Shown: piece by piece, positions 17,765 to 25,688 of the stretch
Position numbering within the stretch: the first letter of the stretch is position 1
Layout: each line of letters begins with the position of its first letter
From: Akkermansia muciniphila
GTDB lineage: Bacteria; Verrucomicrobiota; Kiritimatiellia; RFP12; JAAYNR01
Assembly: GCA_945870025.1 (NCBI GenBank)
Contig: CAMBQN010000019.1
Span: forward strand, 1 to 49,318
DNA: 49,318 nucleotides
Reading direction: 5' to 3'
Position numbers and translations under genes: made by a program
Notes under the pieces: model-generated
What the model was told of the DNA's origin: nothing
Database searches by the model: none
The model's input: only the letters and a program-made list of their open reading frames with translations

Positions 17765-20002
17765 TCACTCGGTCAGGGGGCACCAATCGTGAATGGCCCA
17801 ACGGCCGGTGTAGGCGTCGCGTATGACGGTGATGGCGGCGCGCTGGTCGGCCAGGACGCGTTGGGCCGCGGTGCCGATCGGAGGCGACAGGCGCTGAGCG
17901 GCGACAATGATGACGTAGAGGTTTTGCCGGAAGGTCGTCTGGTCGGCAACGCCACGCAGCAGATCCTCGACCTGCTGCGGATCATTCGTCGCGCTGAGTG
18001 TGCTGGCAATCGCCGGAAGGAGTTCTTCAAACGTGTTCCAACTGGATCCGGGATCGGCGTTGGTCCACGCGGCGCGGGCTTCAAACCAGGCATTGGTGAG
18101 GGTCTCCGGCTGCGGGATGTCGGCGTCAGCGATGGGCCGCGAGAAAACCGGATTGCGGAAGAGTTCGGCGATGACCACGGGATCGGGCGAGTTGGGTTGA
18201 ATGCGGCTGGCGGAGGCCTTTTCCACGCGATTGGCCGGCAGCGTCGTGAAGCGATCAAGCAGGGCCGCGCCTTCGGCCGTAGCCAGCGACACCGTGCCGG
18301 TTCCAGGCTGCGTCAGACCAAGATAACCGAGCTCACCGGCCGAGAGCATCGGCCGGTTCAGGTGAAAGAGGGGGGATTCGAAACCGGAATCGAGATTGCT
18401 GTTGGTTGTCCACAGGGTGGGCGCTCCGCCGAAAACGTCGTTGGTGACCAACAGGTTGAAGAAGGGATTGCGCGCCTGCCAGGAGCCGGGGCCGGTCCAT
18501 TTGAAAAGGCCGAAATTATCGATAATATCGACATTATCGACATTATCGACATTATCGAGCATCGCCTCGTCGACGCAGACGTAGACGGCGGGCGTGGTAT
18601 TGGTGTCGAGGAGGTAGAGGCGCGGCCAGATGTAGATCGGGTGGGCGGTGTCGATCTGCGGCTGGACGGTGCCCTCGATCGCAAAAACGACCTGGGCGCC
18701 CATCGCCACGTGGAACGGCCTGCCGGGACTGTACAAGAGCGGGACGACGTTGGTGAAGCCGCATGGACCCAGAGCCTCGGAGGGTCCGGGAACGGTGGTC
18801 AGGGTCGGTAGGGCTGCGCTATTGGTGTAGACACCGACCGCCAGGACGAGGTTCTCGGGCGATTGCTCGGGTTCGAAGGGATACCACAGTTCAACCGAGA
18901 CGCTGTAGGCTCCGGCGGCGACATTGCTTACGGCCACCTCGTTGATCATGGGCAGATTCTCAAAGCCGTAGGTGATGCGCGAAGGGGGGCGCCCGTCGGA
19001 CGGGCCGCCAGTGAGCGGCCGGTATTGCGGGACACGGTCTTCATCGAGTAGGTTCAGCAGATTCCACGCCATTTTCTCGGCCTGCCAGCTATCGACAAAC
19101 CCGGCGCTAAAGACCCCCTGCGTCACGGCTTCGAACCACGGCTGGAGGGTGTCGGCCGCAAGCCAAGGAGTGTTAGTGGCGGGGTCATAGGCCAGCGACG
19201 GGGCAGGGACGAAGTTGGTCCAACTATTGACGTCGAATTTGTTGGTGACGAGCGTGCTGTAGAGGCCGGGGGAGGGTGGTGTGTTCGTGACGTATTCCGG
19301 TTTGATCGTGTAAAACTGCTCGGGGTCGGGATCGTGGGCGAGATAGAAGGTGTGGTCGCGCTGTTCGGGAGGGAGGTGGATCTGCGCGGCGTAACCGGCG
19401 GAATTGGTCGACACCGGCGGCAGGAATCCGGAGCAATCGATGATGAGGTAGGCGACACGGCTCATGACGACCGTGTCCATGAGCGGTGCCAACGGATCTG
19501 CCGATTCGCTGCTTTCGTCCGAGTCGACCAGTTGGCTGGTGACCGGCATCCAGATCGATTCGACCGACGCGGCGTCGGCCTGGACCGCGCCGGGAACGAG
19601 GTTGGTCGCCGCGCCCGTGAAGAGCCGGATGGAACTGGCCGAAAAAGAGACGTTGGTGTCTTGCTTGTAGAAACTGCCGAGGCAGGGCCCGGCAGGTGGC
19701 GTGTTGGTCGAACCGTCCGACCAAATAATGTCGCGCCAAGTGACGGGATAGACACGGTCGTAAAGCTGATAGGAGACATTCTGCATGGCCGATGCCAAGG
19801 CGGCATGGTGGAGGCCGCGAAGGGTGGCGCGGTCGGCCTCGAGGCGGGCGGTGGAACGCTCCAGCCGCATGGCGGCGATGAAGGCGATGACCGCGACGCA
19901 GATCAGGGCCAGGAGGCCGAGGGTCATGACGAGCGCCACGCCAGCGCGGGAGGCGTGGCGGGCGGCAAAAGGGTGCGGGCTTGTTTGGAGGGGTGTGTCC
20001 AT
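17765..20002 (-). CDS. gspK: Large GspK-like prepilin-type protein
   Basis: A 745-residue protein. After a short leader (ending SRAG) comes a hydrophobic helix beginning VALVMTLGLLALICVAVIAF. It lacks the Glu at +5 found in other pilins, a hallmark of GspK, the tip pseudopilin. The protein is about twice normal GspK length and Thr/Asn/Pro-rich; it may instead belong to a PVC-specific cassette family. A 9-nt-module array lies within the gene (18513-18558) and is read as an acidic Asp-Asn-Val repeat around residues 481-496. Another array lies 12 nt upstream of the ATG, where no Shine-Dalgarno site is visible. It ends the minus-strand cluster and converges with the ABC gene. Confidence 0.65.
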   Translation of the reverse strand: MDTPLQTSPHPFAARHASRAGVALVMTLGLLALICVAVIAFIAAMRLERSTARLEADRATLRGLHHAALASAMQNVSYQLYDRVYPVTWRDIIWSDGSTNTPPAGPCLGSFYKQDTNVSFSASSIRLFTGAATNLVPGAVQADAASVESIWMPVTSQLVDSDESSESADPLAPLMDTVVMSRVAYLIIDCSGFLPPVSTNSAGYAAQIHLPPEQRDHTFYLAHDPDPEQFYTIKPEYVTNTPPSPGLYSTLVTNKFDVNSWTNFVPAPSLAYDPATNTPWLAADTLQPWFEAVTQGVFSAGFVDSWQAEKMAWNLLNLLDEDRVPQYRPLTGGPSDGRPPSRITYGFENLPMINEVAVSNVAAGAYSVSVELWYPFEPEQSPENLVLAVGVYTNSAALPTLTTVPGPSEALGPCGFTNVVPLLYSPGRPFHVAMGAQVVFAIEGTVQPQIDTAHPIYIWPRLYLLDTNTTPAVYVCVDEAMLDNVDNVDNVDIIDNFGLFKWTGPGSWQARNPFFNLLVTNDVFGGAPTLWTTNSNLDSGFESPLFHLNRPMLSAGELGYLGLTQPGTGTVSLATAEGAALLDRFTTLPANRVEKASASRIQPNSPDPVVIAELFRNPVFSRPIADADIPQPETLTNAWFEARAAWTNADPGSSWNTFEELLPAIASTLSATNDPQQVEDLLRGVADQTTFRQNLYVIIVAAQRLSPPIGTAAQRVLADQRAAITVIRDAYTGRWAIHDWCPLTE
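18513..18558. repeat. 9-nt-module array 1 (inside gspK-like gene)
   Basis: About five 9-base units, including an inverted-repeat core: TCGATAAT at 18519-18526, loop ATCGAC, ATTATCGA at 18533-18540. On the coding (minus) strand the frame reads Asp-Asn-Val and Asp-Ile-Ile, so the array adds an acidic spacer in the middle of the protein. It is the only one of the ten arrays that is not at a gene start. Confidence 0.9.
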
Positions 20003-20013
20003 AGGCGTTAGCG

Positions 20014-20090
20014 ATTCGATATTATCGACATTATCGACAATTTCGACAATCTCGATATTATCGATCTCGTGACAATCTCGACATTATCGG
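20014..20090. repeat. 9-nt-module array 2 (upstream of gspK-like)
   Basis: The longest array, about 77 bases, with units such as TCGATATTA, TCGACATTA and TCGACAATT and some degenerate copies. Its left edge is 12 nt before the gspK-like ATG. Its right part overlaps the end of the four-helix-bundle gene and supplies that gene's TAA stop (20084-20086). Confidence 0.88.
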
Positions 20091-20842
20091 GTTTCAGCCG
20101 GTTTCTCCTCAAAGGGGCGCAGCCCGCTGCACGCGGGGTATTTGGAGCAGCCCCAGAAGGGTTGCCCCGGGTTTTTGCCGCTTTTGGCGGTGCGTTTGCG
20201 CATGGGAGCGCCGCAGTCGGGACAGACCAGCGCGTCCTCGCGTTTGGCCATGGCCTCATGGCGGATCTCGGAGGGCTTCTCTCGGAAGCCGCCTTCTTGC
20301 TTGAATTGCTCGCCTTGCGATTCCATCTGGTGGTTGAGCATGTTGAGGGTGCGGGAGATCAGGATCATCAGCGTGTTGGCGATCACGGTATCGTCGCCGG
20401 AGTCGAGCCACTGGGCAAACTTCTTCTGTTGGGCCAGAATATGGGCGCAGCCGTCGTGTACCACGTCCTGCCCGTATGCGGGCTTGTCCAATCGCACGGC
20501 GTAGACGGCCTGCGACTCCGGGGATGTCTTGGGCCAAGGAGACAGGCCTTTCTTGAGCAGCCAGTTCACATAGTCGGTGTGCAATTCGGCGAGGCTTCCC
20601 CGGGCCACGTCGGTAAGCTTCATCTCGGTCTCCCGCGAGGTGGCGTTGCGGGTCGAGCCTTCGACGGTGTTGGCGCAGCCCGAGCGGCCGGCCTGGGTCA
20701 TCTGGTCATACTGGCGTCCGCAGGGGTCGTTGGTGCGGTTGAGGAAACGCTGGCAGAAGCGGAGGGTCGCGAGATAGACGATCTCGGCCATCACGAACGA
20801 GTCGAGCCACCAGTAGCCTCCAAAACCGCCGAACATGCCCAT
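20084..20842 (-). CDS. Four-helix-bundle suffix protein with C-terminal zinc ribbon
   Basis: A 252-residue soluble protein. Residues about 8-95 resemble the four-helix-bundle family related to 23S-rRNA intervening-sequence proteins (GYWWLDSFVMAEIVYLATLRF pattern, then EGSTRNATSRETEMKL). A 'suffix' region with HTDYVNWLLKKGLSPWP follows, as in the family named for it. The C-terminus (about 205-245) is a topoisomerase-type zinc ribbon: CPDCGAPM and GCSKYPACSG give four cysteines. Function is unknown; nucleic-acid binding is plausible. It is out of place inside a pseudopilin operon, with a 9-nt-module array on each side, which suggests insertion. An AGAAAGG site precedes the ATG. Confidence 0.78.
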   Translation of the reverse strand: MGMFGGFGGYWWLDSFVMAEIVYLATLRFCQRFLNRTNDPCGRQYDQMTQAGRSGCANTVEGSTRNATSRETEMKLTDVARGSLAELHTDYVNWLLKKGLSPWPKTSPESQAVYAVRLDKPAYGQDVVHDGCAHILAQQKKFAQWLDSGDDTVIANTLMILISRTLNMLNHQMESQGEQFKQEGGFREKPSEIRHEAMAKREDALVCPDCGAPMRKRTAKSGKNPGQPFWGCSKYPACSGLRPFEEKPAETR

Positions 20843-20864
20843 GAAGGGCCGCCTTTCTTTGATG

Positions 20865-20905
20865 AATCGATAATATCGAAAAAGTCGACATTATCGATAT
20901 TATCG
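20865..20905. repeat. 9-nt-module array 3 (upstream of four-helix gene)
   Basis: About 41 bases between the end of the gspJ-like gene and the four-helix-bundle gene, ending 23 nt before its start codon. TCGATAAT near the left edge and ATTATCGA further right form the inverted repeat with a longer, 15-nt loop. The edge next to gspJ begins CCCGATAAT, like the edge of array 2. Confidence 0.88.
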
Positions 20906-20919
20906 GGTCGCTGGCGCCG

Positions 20920-23232
20920 TTAGTCGCCGCCAAAGACCACACCCGTGAGATTGCTGATGAGATTGGTTACCAAAACCGCCGGTGGCACACAGACGTTGGT
21001 CGCGACCGGGAAGATGGCACCCGACCATCCGACGCTCACCCAATTGGTGTAGACGCCGTTGGTCGCGGTGGTAACCGACAGGTTTTCGGCAAAAGCATAG
21101 CGGTTGGTGTTGAAGAGGAAGGCGAATCCGTTTCGGATATCGACCGAGGAAGCCAGATTGGTCGTCGCGTCCATAATCACGACGGAAGTGAGGTTGGTCA
21201 CGGCATTGGTGCTGGTTGTGACGATGTTTGTGATCACGACCTGCTGAATGGCGTTGGTCGGCGCCAGGTTTAGGCAGTTGGAGAGGAAGAGAATCTGCTG
21301 GTTCGCCACCGGTCCGCCCAGGTTGTTGGTGACCGAGCCGCTGATGGAGAGGTCGCAAGGCACCCAGGTGAAGTCCGCCGATGCATCAGTCAGCGGCGGC
21401 GGGTTGAATCGGGTGAACAGCGGATCGTAAACGCCGTGACTATTCCCTCTGAGGCTGTTGACGGGGTTGATGTAGAGGATACGGTCTTCCCCGGTGTGGT
21501 ACCAGTAATGTGGTGCGGCGATGTCGTAGGTCGCGTTGTTGATCGCGGCGGTGGTGCCCGCATAGGTGCCCCCGGGGATCTCGGCGCGGTCGAGGCAGTT
21601 GGTATAGAGGTTCCTGGTGATCGTGACCGGAATCGTGTTGGTGGCGAACGAAGCCCGGTAGACGGTCCCGTTGATCGTGGCGGTCGGTATCCACCGGAAC
21701 TCGGTGTAGCGTGACTCGATGAGGGCGGGGATCGAGAAGTTGTTATTCAGGAAGGCACCATTCCACAGCCAGGTTGAGGATAGGGTGCCGCTCCAGCCGT
21801 AGGGCACGGTGATGCTGTAGCGGCCGTCAAAGGAGGTGGTGTAATTATAGCTCGGGAGGACGCCGCCATCGGCGTGGAGGTTTATGCCGGCAAGCGCGAC
21901 GCCGCACTCGGCGCAGACCACTTCGCCGGTGAGAACAAGGTCCGGCGGAATCCAGACGTAGTTGCGGCCGGTCTGGTGAGCGGTGACAGTCTGATAGATC
22001 TGGTAGGCGTTTGCGGTGCCGCTCGCCTCGAAGAGGCTGCTCGGATAGCGGGGGTGAACGGGTGTGACGCGCGCCTCCGATCCGTCGTAGGGCCAACCGG
22101 CATCCACGCCAATGCGGTAGGCACCGTCGCTGCCGGTCACGGCTTGCCCGGCCATGGGGAAATCGAGGCTGACGCCTGCGACAGGTTCGGCCGTTCCCTT
22201 GCGGGTGATGACGCCGGAGATGGTGATGTCGCTTTCGCGCCAGATAAAGTCGGCGCCGTCGAGGCTGCCCGAGCTGGGCCACCAGACGAACCACTGCGGG
22301 GTGTAGCGACCGGCGCGTTTGTTGGAGGGTGGTTCCCGTGGCGTGACGCGGATCGGCCGGCCCGTCTGACGATTCGTAACGCCGTAGACGCCGTTGCCGT
22401 CGGCCTGGATGACGTTGGTCTGTCCGCCCGCGAGAGCGATGGCGACGGCGAGGGGTGTCCCATCGGCCCGGTACACTTGTCCCGAAAGGGTCACCTGGTT
22501 GGTGGACGCGCTGAGCGGCGGGACGCGCGAATGCGGGAAGGTGACGCGGGTTGTGAGCGGGAGGGTTTGGCGGGCCAGAAAGTTGCTTCGGATCGTGGAA
22601 TCGGCGATGCCTGCGGCCTTGCGCATCGCGTCAGGCGGGACGAGTTCGAGGAAGACGTCGATGGCCGCCGGGAGGGCGTTGGTGGTGATCTCGGTGACCG
22701 ACTCCGCTGCGGCATCCTCCCAGATGGGGACAAACAACAGGCGGGTTACGCCATCCAGCACCTCGGTGGTTCGCGTGACGCCGCCGCTGGTCGAATACGT
22801 GATCTCGCGAATGAGGGTCGAGGTGATGTTGGTCGATTCGATCCGCCAGAACACACGGCCCTCCGACGCGACGCCGACTGCGGAAGGGGCGGGCGCGAAG
22901 CGGTCGAACTCGGCCCGGTTGATTCCGAGCGTGAACGCATTGGATCGGATCGTGGCCTGCTGGAGATCCTCGACGATGAAGCCGAGCGCCGCGCGGCCGT
23001 GGCCCAGCGTGCGGGTTCGCGACGACGTGCCCTGCCAGGTGTCCAAGGCGTTGTTGGTGCCCATGATCAGCGCGCCGACCAGGATCATGAAGATGGCCAT
23101 GGCCGCGATCAGCTCGATGAGCGTGAAGCCGGCGCGGGGGGCAAAACGCAGCGTCGATGTTTTCGATAGTGTCGACATTATCGATAATATCGATATTAAC
23201 GGCTTCCGCCCTTTATTCAACCACGTGGCCAT
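20920..23232 (-). CDS. gspJ: GspJ-like prepilin-type protein with multiple regulatory-like beta domains
   Basis: A 770-residue protein. The 35-residue leader ends at APRAG, then FTLIELIAAMAIFMILVGAL, a class III prepilin cleavage site and pilin helix. Residues to about 230 look like GspJ. The remainder has about five beta-sandwich repeats like carboxypeptidase regulatory domains (for example LSGQVYRADGTPLAVAIALA and ISGVITRKGTAEPVAGVSLD), an unusual fusion. The ATG at 23232 overlaps the gspI stop by 20 nt and has AAGGA upstream, so array 4 (codons 12-27) is inside the leader; an internal ATG within the array is possible. The minor pseudopilin helps start pseudopilus assembly. Confidence 0.7.
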   Translation of the reverse strand: MATWLNKGRKPLISILSIMSTLSKTSTLRFAPRAGFTLIELIAAMAIFMILVGALIMGTNNALDTWQGTSSRTRTLGHGRAALGFIVEDLQQATIRSNAFTLGINRAEFDRFAPAPSAVGVASEGRVFWRIESTNITSTLIREITYSTSGGVTRTTEVLDGVTRLLFVPIWEDAAAESVTEITTNALPAAIDVFLELVPPDAMRKAAGIADSTIRSNFLARQTLPLTTRVTFPHSRVPPLSASTNQVTLSGQVYRADGTPLAVAIALAGGQTNVIQADGNGVYGVTNRQTGRPIRVTPREPPSNKRAGRYTPQWFVWWPSSGSLDGADFIWRESDITISGVITRKGTAEPVAGVSLDFPMAGQAVTGSDGAYRIGVDAGWPYDGSEARVTPVHPRYPSSLFEASGTANAYQIYQTVTAHQTGRNYVWIPPDLVLTGEVVCAECGVALAGINLHADGGVLPSYNYTTSFDGRYSITVPYGWSGTLSSTWLWNGAFLNNNFSIPALIESRYTEFRWIPTATINGTVYRASFATNTIPVTITRNLYTNCLDRAEIPGGTYAGTTAAINNATYDIAAPHYWYHTGEDRILYINPVNSLRGNSHGVYDPLFTRFNPPPLTDASADFTWVPCDLSISGSVTNNLGGPVANQQILFLSNCLNLAPTNAIQQVVITNIVTTSTNAVTNLTSVVIMDATTNLASSVDIRNGFAFLFNTNRYAFAENLSVTTATNGVYTNWVSVGWSGAIFPVATNVCVPPAVLVTNLISNLTGVVFGGD
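23153..23197. repeat. 9-nt-module array 4 (gspJ leader)
   Basis: About 45 bases within codons 12-27 of the gspJ-like gene. The frame reads Ser-Ile-Leu, Ser-Ile-Met and Ser-Thr-Leu units, forming the middle of the prepilin leader just before RFAPRAG and the cleavage site. It contains the 12-bp palindrome-like ATTATCGATAAT. Confidence 0.9.
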
Positions 23233-23869
23233 GGTACAGTCCTTGGTAGGGGATGAACGTGAGGAAGCTGCGCGACCGTTCGCGGCGGTCGAACGCATTG
23301 GGCCAGATATGGAGCGTCACGGTGACCAGGTTCACGTTCGTCGCAGGGCCCGTGACGTATTCGTAAGCTGCGCCCATGTGAAGTGCGTTTAGGGTGGTGG
23401 CTGTGATCTGAATCTGGGCGGTCCATTGGCGGGTCTCGAATTCGTCAACAAACGCCAGGCGGGTGACGGTGCCGTCGCCGTAGAGGAGGGGGGCATCGCC
23501 CGTGGTGGCGTCCTCGTACCCGGCGGGGATGTTCGTGGCGGTCTGAAACGGCACCGGCACGCCATTCGTAAACGCCATCCAGAACGACGCCCAGGCGGAC
23601 GGGCCGCCCGTGGCGCACAGGGTGTCGGAGGTGCCGCGCAGCGTGGCGAAGACATCGTCGGCGAGGAGGGCGCTGCGGGTGTCGTTCTCGGCGTCAGCCG
23701 CCCCCTGCACGGCTAGGCGACCGAGGCCGATGAGCGCGAGGAAGGCGACCCCGATGATGAGCGAGGCGAAGGCGATCTCGATGAGGGTGTAGCCAGCGCG
23801 GCGCCGGCGTGATTGCGATAATGTCGATATTTTCGACATCATCGATATTATCGATATTCTTTCAATCAT
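23213..23869 (-). CDS. gspI: GspI-like prepilin-type protein
   Basis: A 218-residue protein with a 26-residue leader ending SRRRRAG, then YTLIEIAFASLIIGVAFLALIGL. The TLIE motif with Glu+5 marks a class III prepilin; the size and place between gspH and gspJ fit GspI. The start ATG 23869 is well supported: GGAGG lies 6 nt upstream and the ATG overlaps the gspH stop (ATGA). Hence array 5 is definitely inside the coding region (codons 4-19). The body contains the Thr/Asn-rich strands typical of this cluster. Confidence 0.75.
   Translation of the reverse strand: MIERISIISMMSKISTLSQSRRRRAGYTLIEIAFASLIIGVAFLALIGLGRLAVQGAADAENDTRSALLADDVFATLRGTSDTLCATGGPSAWASFWMAFTNGVPVPFQTATNIPAGYEDATTGDAPLLYGDGTVTRLAFVDEFETRQWTAQIQITATTLNALHMGAAYEYVTGPATNVNLVTVTLHIWPNAFDRRERSRSFLTFIPYQGLYHGHVVE
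23815..23858. repeat. 9-nt-module array 5 (gspI leader)
   Basis: About 44 bases read in the gspI frame as Ser-Ile-Ile-Ser-Met-Met-Ser-Lys-Ile-Ser-Thr-Leu-Ser. The gene start upstream of it is fixed by a good ribosome site and an ATGA overlap, so this array is translated. Confidence 0.92.
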
Positions 23870-24453
23870 GGCTCGCCTCCCAGGCTGCGTGGGAGGCCGG
23901 TCAGGGGATCGAGGCGGATGCGTCGGGAGGTGGAAGTGCCGTTGTTGCGGGTGATGCCGATGGTGACAACCACCGGGTCGCTGTCGAGATCGGGTTGGGT
24001 GCGGCCGTCGGGGAGGAATCGGATGACAAACGGGCCGCGATCCGGATCGATCGTATCCCATGCATTGGAGACCGTGAGGGACGAACGAAGGGGGAGGGAA
24101 TTGGTTTCGGAGATGCGCGCGTTGAAATCATCATTGGTGAAGGCAAAGTAATAACCTCGTGGCGGATAGCCGGGCGCGTTCGTGGTCACGCCCAGGGCCA
24201 GTCCGACGGGCATGCGCCGGAGGATGGCCAACTGGCGGGCGTTGGAAAGCGCCGCATAGACTTGGTCTTCGGCACCCCGGACCGCCGCGCCCTGCTGCCA
24301 GCCGAGAAACGCCCCCGTCGTCGCGCCGATGATCAGCAGGAGAATGGCGAGCACGGAGGCCAGCTCGAGGATGGTGAAGCCTTTGCGATTAGATTTCGAT
24401 AATATCGATAGTATCGACATTATCGAAAATACCGAATCATGGGGTGCGCTCAT
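23866..24453 (-). CDS. gspH: GspH-like prepilin-type protein
   Basis: A 195-residue protein with a 25-residue leader ending SKSNRKG, then FTILELASVLAILLLIIGATTG (Glu+5 present). The next helix, DQVYAALSNARQLAILRRMPVG, is like the GspH/FimT pattern of an N-terminal helix followed by 'NAR..A..R..PV'. The start ATG 24453 overlaps the stop of the preceding gene (ATGA), so array 6 lies in codons 6-20. Its own stop overlaps the gspI start. A minor pseudopilin role is inferred. Confidence 0.72.
   Translation of the reverse strand: MSAPHDSVFSIMSILSILSKSNRKGFTILELASVLAILLLIIGATTGAFLGWQQGAAVRGAEDQVYAALSNARQLAILRRMPVGLALGVTTNAPGYPPRGYYFAFTNDDFNARISETNSLPLRSSLTVSNAWDTIDPDRGPFVIRFLPDGRTQPDLDSDPVVVTIGITRNNGTSTSRRIRLDPLTGLPRSLGGEP
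24394..24436. repeat. 9-nt-module array 6 (gspH leader)
   Basis: About 43 bases read as Phe-Ser-Ile-Met-Ser-Ile-Leu-Ser-Ile-Leu-Ser in the gspH leader. On the plus strand TCGATAAT and ATTATCGA flank a 15-nt loop. The edge farthest from the pilin helix begins TTCGGTATTTTCG on the coding strand, similar to array 7. Confidence 0.92.
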
Positions 24454-25025
24454 CGGGGCACCCCCGCTGAAAAGATCAGATTGTCGGCGGCGGCGCCGAT
24501 GTGGCCGGGAGGGCCGAACGAGAAGGCGACGACATCGCTCCAGCCGACGCGGCGGCCCGCAATCGCGCCCGGGGGATGGATCACAATCGCGTAGGGGGTG
24601 CCCCAGGGGTCGATGAAAGTGTCGCCGTTACGGAGACGCGAAGCGGGAATGTCCAGAAAGCGGATACCGCGCGGATTGTATGAATTATCGGGGAGCAAGG
24701 CGCGAATGACGACGGCGAGATCGTTTGTCTCGGCCGCCGCGAGACTAGGCAGAATCTCCTGACTGGCCCATGCCGGGAGGTTGGTTCCGACGATGAGGAT
24801 GGGAGCCACCACCGTATCGTCGTTAATCGTTTCAGAGCCGGGCCAGACGCCGTAGGTCTGGCGATAGTGGATGACCGCCTGGGCCAGGGCGGTCGCGTCG
24901 CCGGCGGCCTGTTTCATCTGGGCGGTGCGGAAACTGAGTTTCATCGCCGGGAGAATCAGCCCGAAGAGGGTGGCGAGGACGACCATGACCCCGAGGAATT
25001 CGATGATGGTAAAGGCGCGTTTCAT
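24450..25025 (-). CDS. GspG-like prepilin-type protein (third in row)
   Basis: A 191-residue protein with a very short leader, MKRA, then FTIIEFLGVMVVLATLFGLIL. Glu+5 is present. The body has VIHYRQTYGVWPGSE and FIDPWGTPYAIVI, the Asp-Pro-Trp-Gly-x-Pro-Tyr segment seen in major pseudopilins, and ends with FSFGPPGH, so it belongs to the GspG group. The ATG directly abuts the stop of the upstream prepilin gene. It has no 9-nt-module array, in contrast to its neighbours on both sides of the cluster. Confidence 0.75.
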   Translation of the reverse strand: MKRAFTIIEFLGVMVVLATLFGLILPAMKLSFRTAQMKQAAGDATALAQAVIHYRQTYGVWPGSETINDDTVVAPILIVGTNLPAWASQEILPSLAAAETNDLAVVIRALLPDNSYNPRGIRFLDIPASRLRNGDTFIDPWGTPYAIVIHPPGAIAGRRVGWSDVVAFSFGPPGHIGAAADNLIFSAGVPR

Positions 25026-25688
25026 TTACTCCATCCAGCTCCCGAAATAGCGCTGCGGACCGTCGCCAGCGGCGGTACCCACGCTGTACTCCGGATTCTC
25101 CGTCCAGACGGCGACCGAGCGGAAGAGGACGATGTTGGTCGTCGATCCGTCTGGAAGTGGAAGTTTAACCGTGATTTCATTATCCCCGTCGGCATCGAAG
25201 ATGACAACATACGTATTGGGCTTTGTTTTGCCGACGGGGGCAATCGTATGGTCGCGCCCCCAGGCGTTGACCGGATCAGCTTGATCGTTAAAGCGGGAGA
25301 GTTCGAGGAAGGCGATCTTGTCGGCATTGTAGGGGGTGATGCCGCCAGGGTCCCCGACAATGTCGGTGATGTTCGATCCTGCGAGCATCCGGGCGAGCGG
25401 GGCGAGGAGTTCGTATTGGGCATCGCCGACATCAGGGGTGCGCAGGACACCGCCGATATTTTCCGCGTTCGGCCAATACTGATAGTGCGTGTAAAACTGC
25501 TTCCAAGCGGCCTCGATATTCTTGATCTCGCCGCGGGTGATGGTTTGGCGGCTGAAGCGGCGGACGGCGCGCACGGTGCTGACGAGCATCCCCAGGATGA
25601 TGCTGATGATTGAGATGACGAGCAGCAGCTCGATGAGGGTGAAGGCGCGACGGTGGCGCGACTCACTTGGAGAAGGTGATGTTGTCAT
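25026..25688 (-). CDS. Prepilin-type pseudopilin (second in row)
   Basis: A 220-residue protein. Leader MTTSPSPSESRHRRA, then FTLIELLLVISIISIILGMLV, a class III prepilin site with Glu+5. A helix with QFYTHYQYWPNAENI and an aspartate-rich DADGDNEIT loop follow, recalling the calcium-binding loop region of GspG, although the Asp-Pro-Trp-Gly motif is not intact. The start ATG 25688 is preceded by a G-rich site and overlaps the upstream gene by 26 nt. No array lies in its leader. Confidence 0.72.
   Translation of the reverse strand: MTTSPSPSESRHRRAFTLIELLLVISIISIILGMLVSTVRAVRRFSRQTITRGEIKNIEAAWKQFYTHYQYWPNAENIGGVLRTPDVGDAQYELLAPLARMLAGSNITDIVGDPGGITPYNADKIAFLELSRFNDQADPVNAWGRDHTIAPVGKTKPNTYVVIFDADGDNEITVKLPLPDGSTTNIVLFRSVAVWTENPEYSVGTAAGDGPQRYFGSWME

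Noticed and set aside
17750-18811. Plus-strand open frame after the ABC ATPase gene
   Set aside because: Antisense to the GspK-like gene, which has the prepilin N-terminus and a consistent operon direction.
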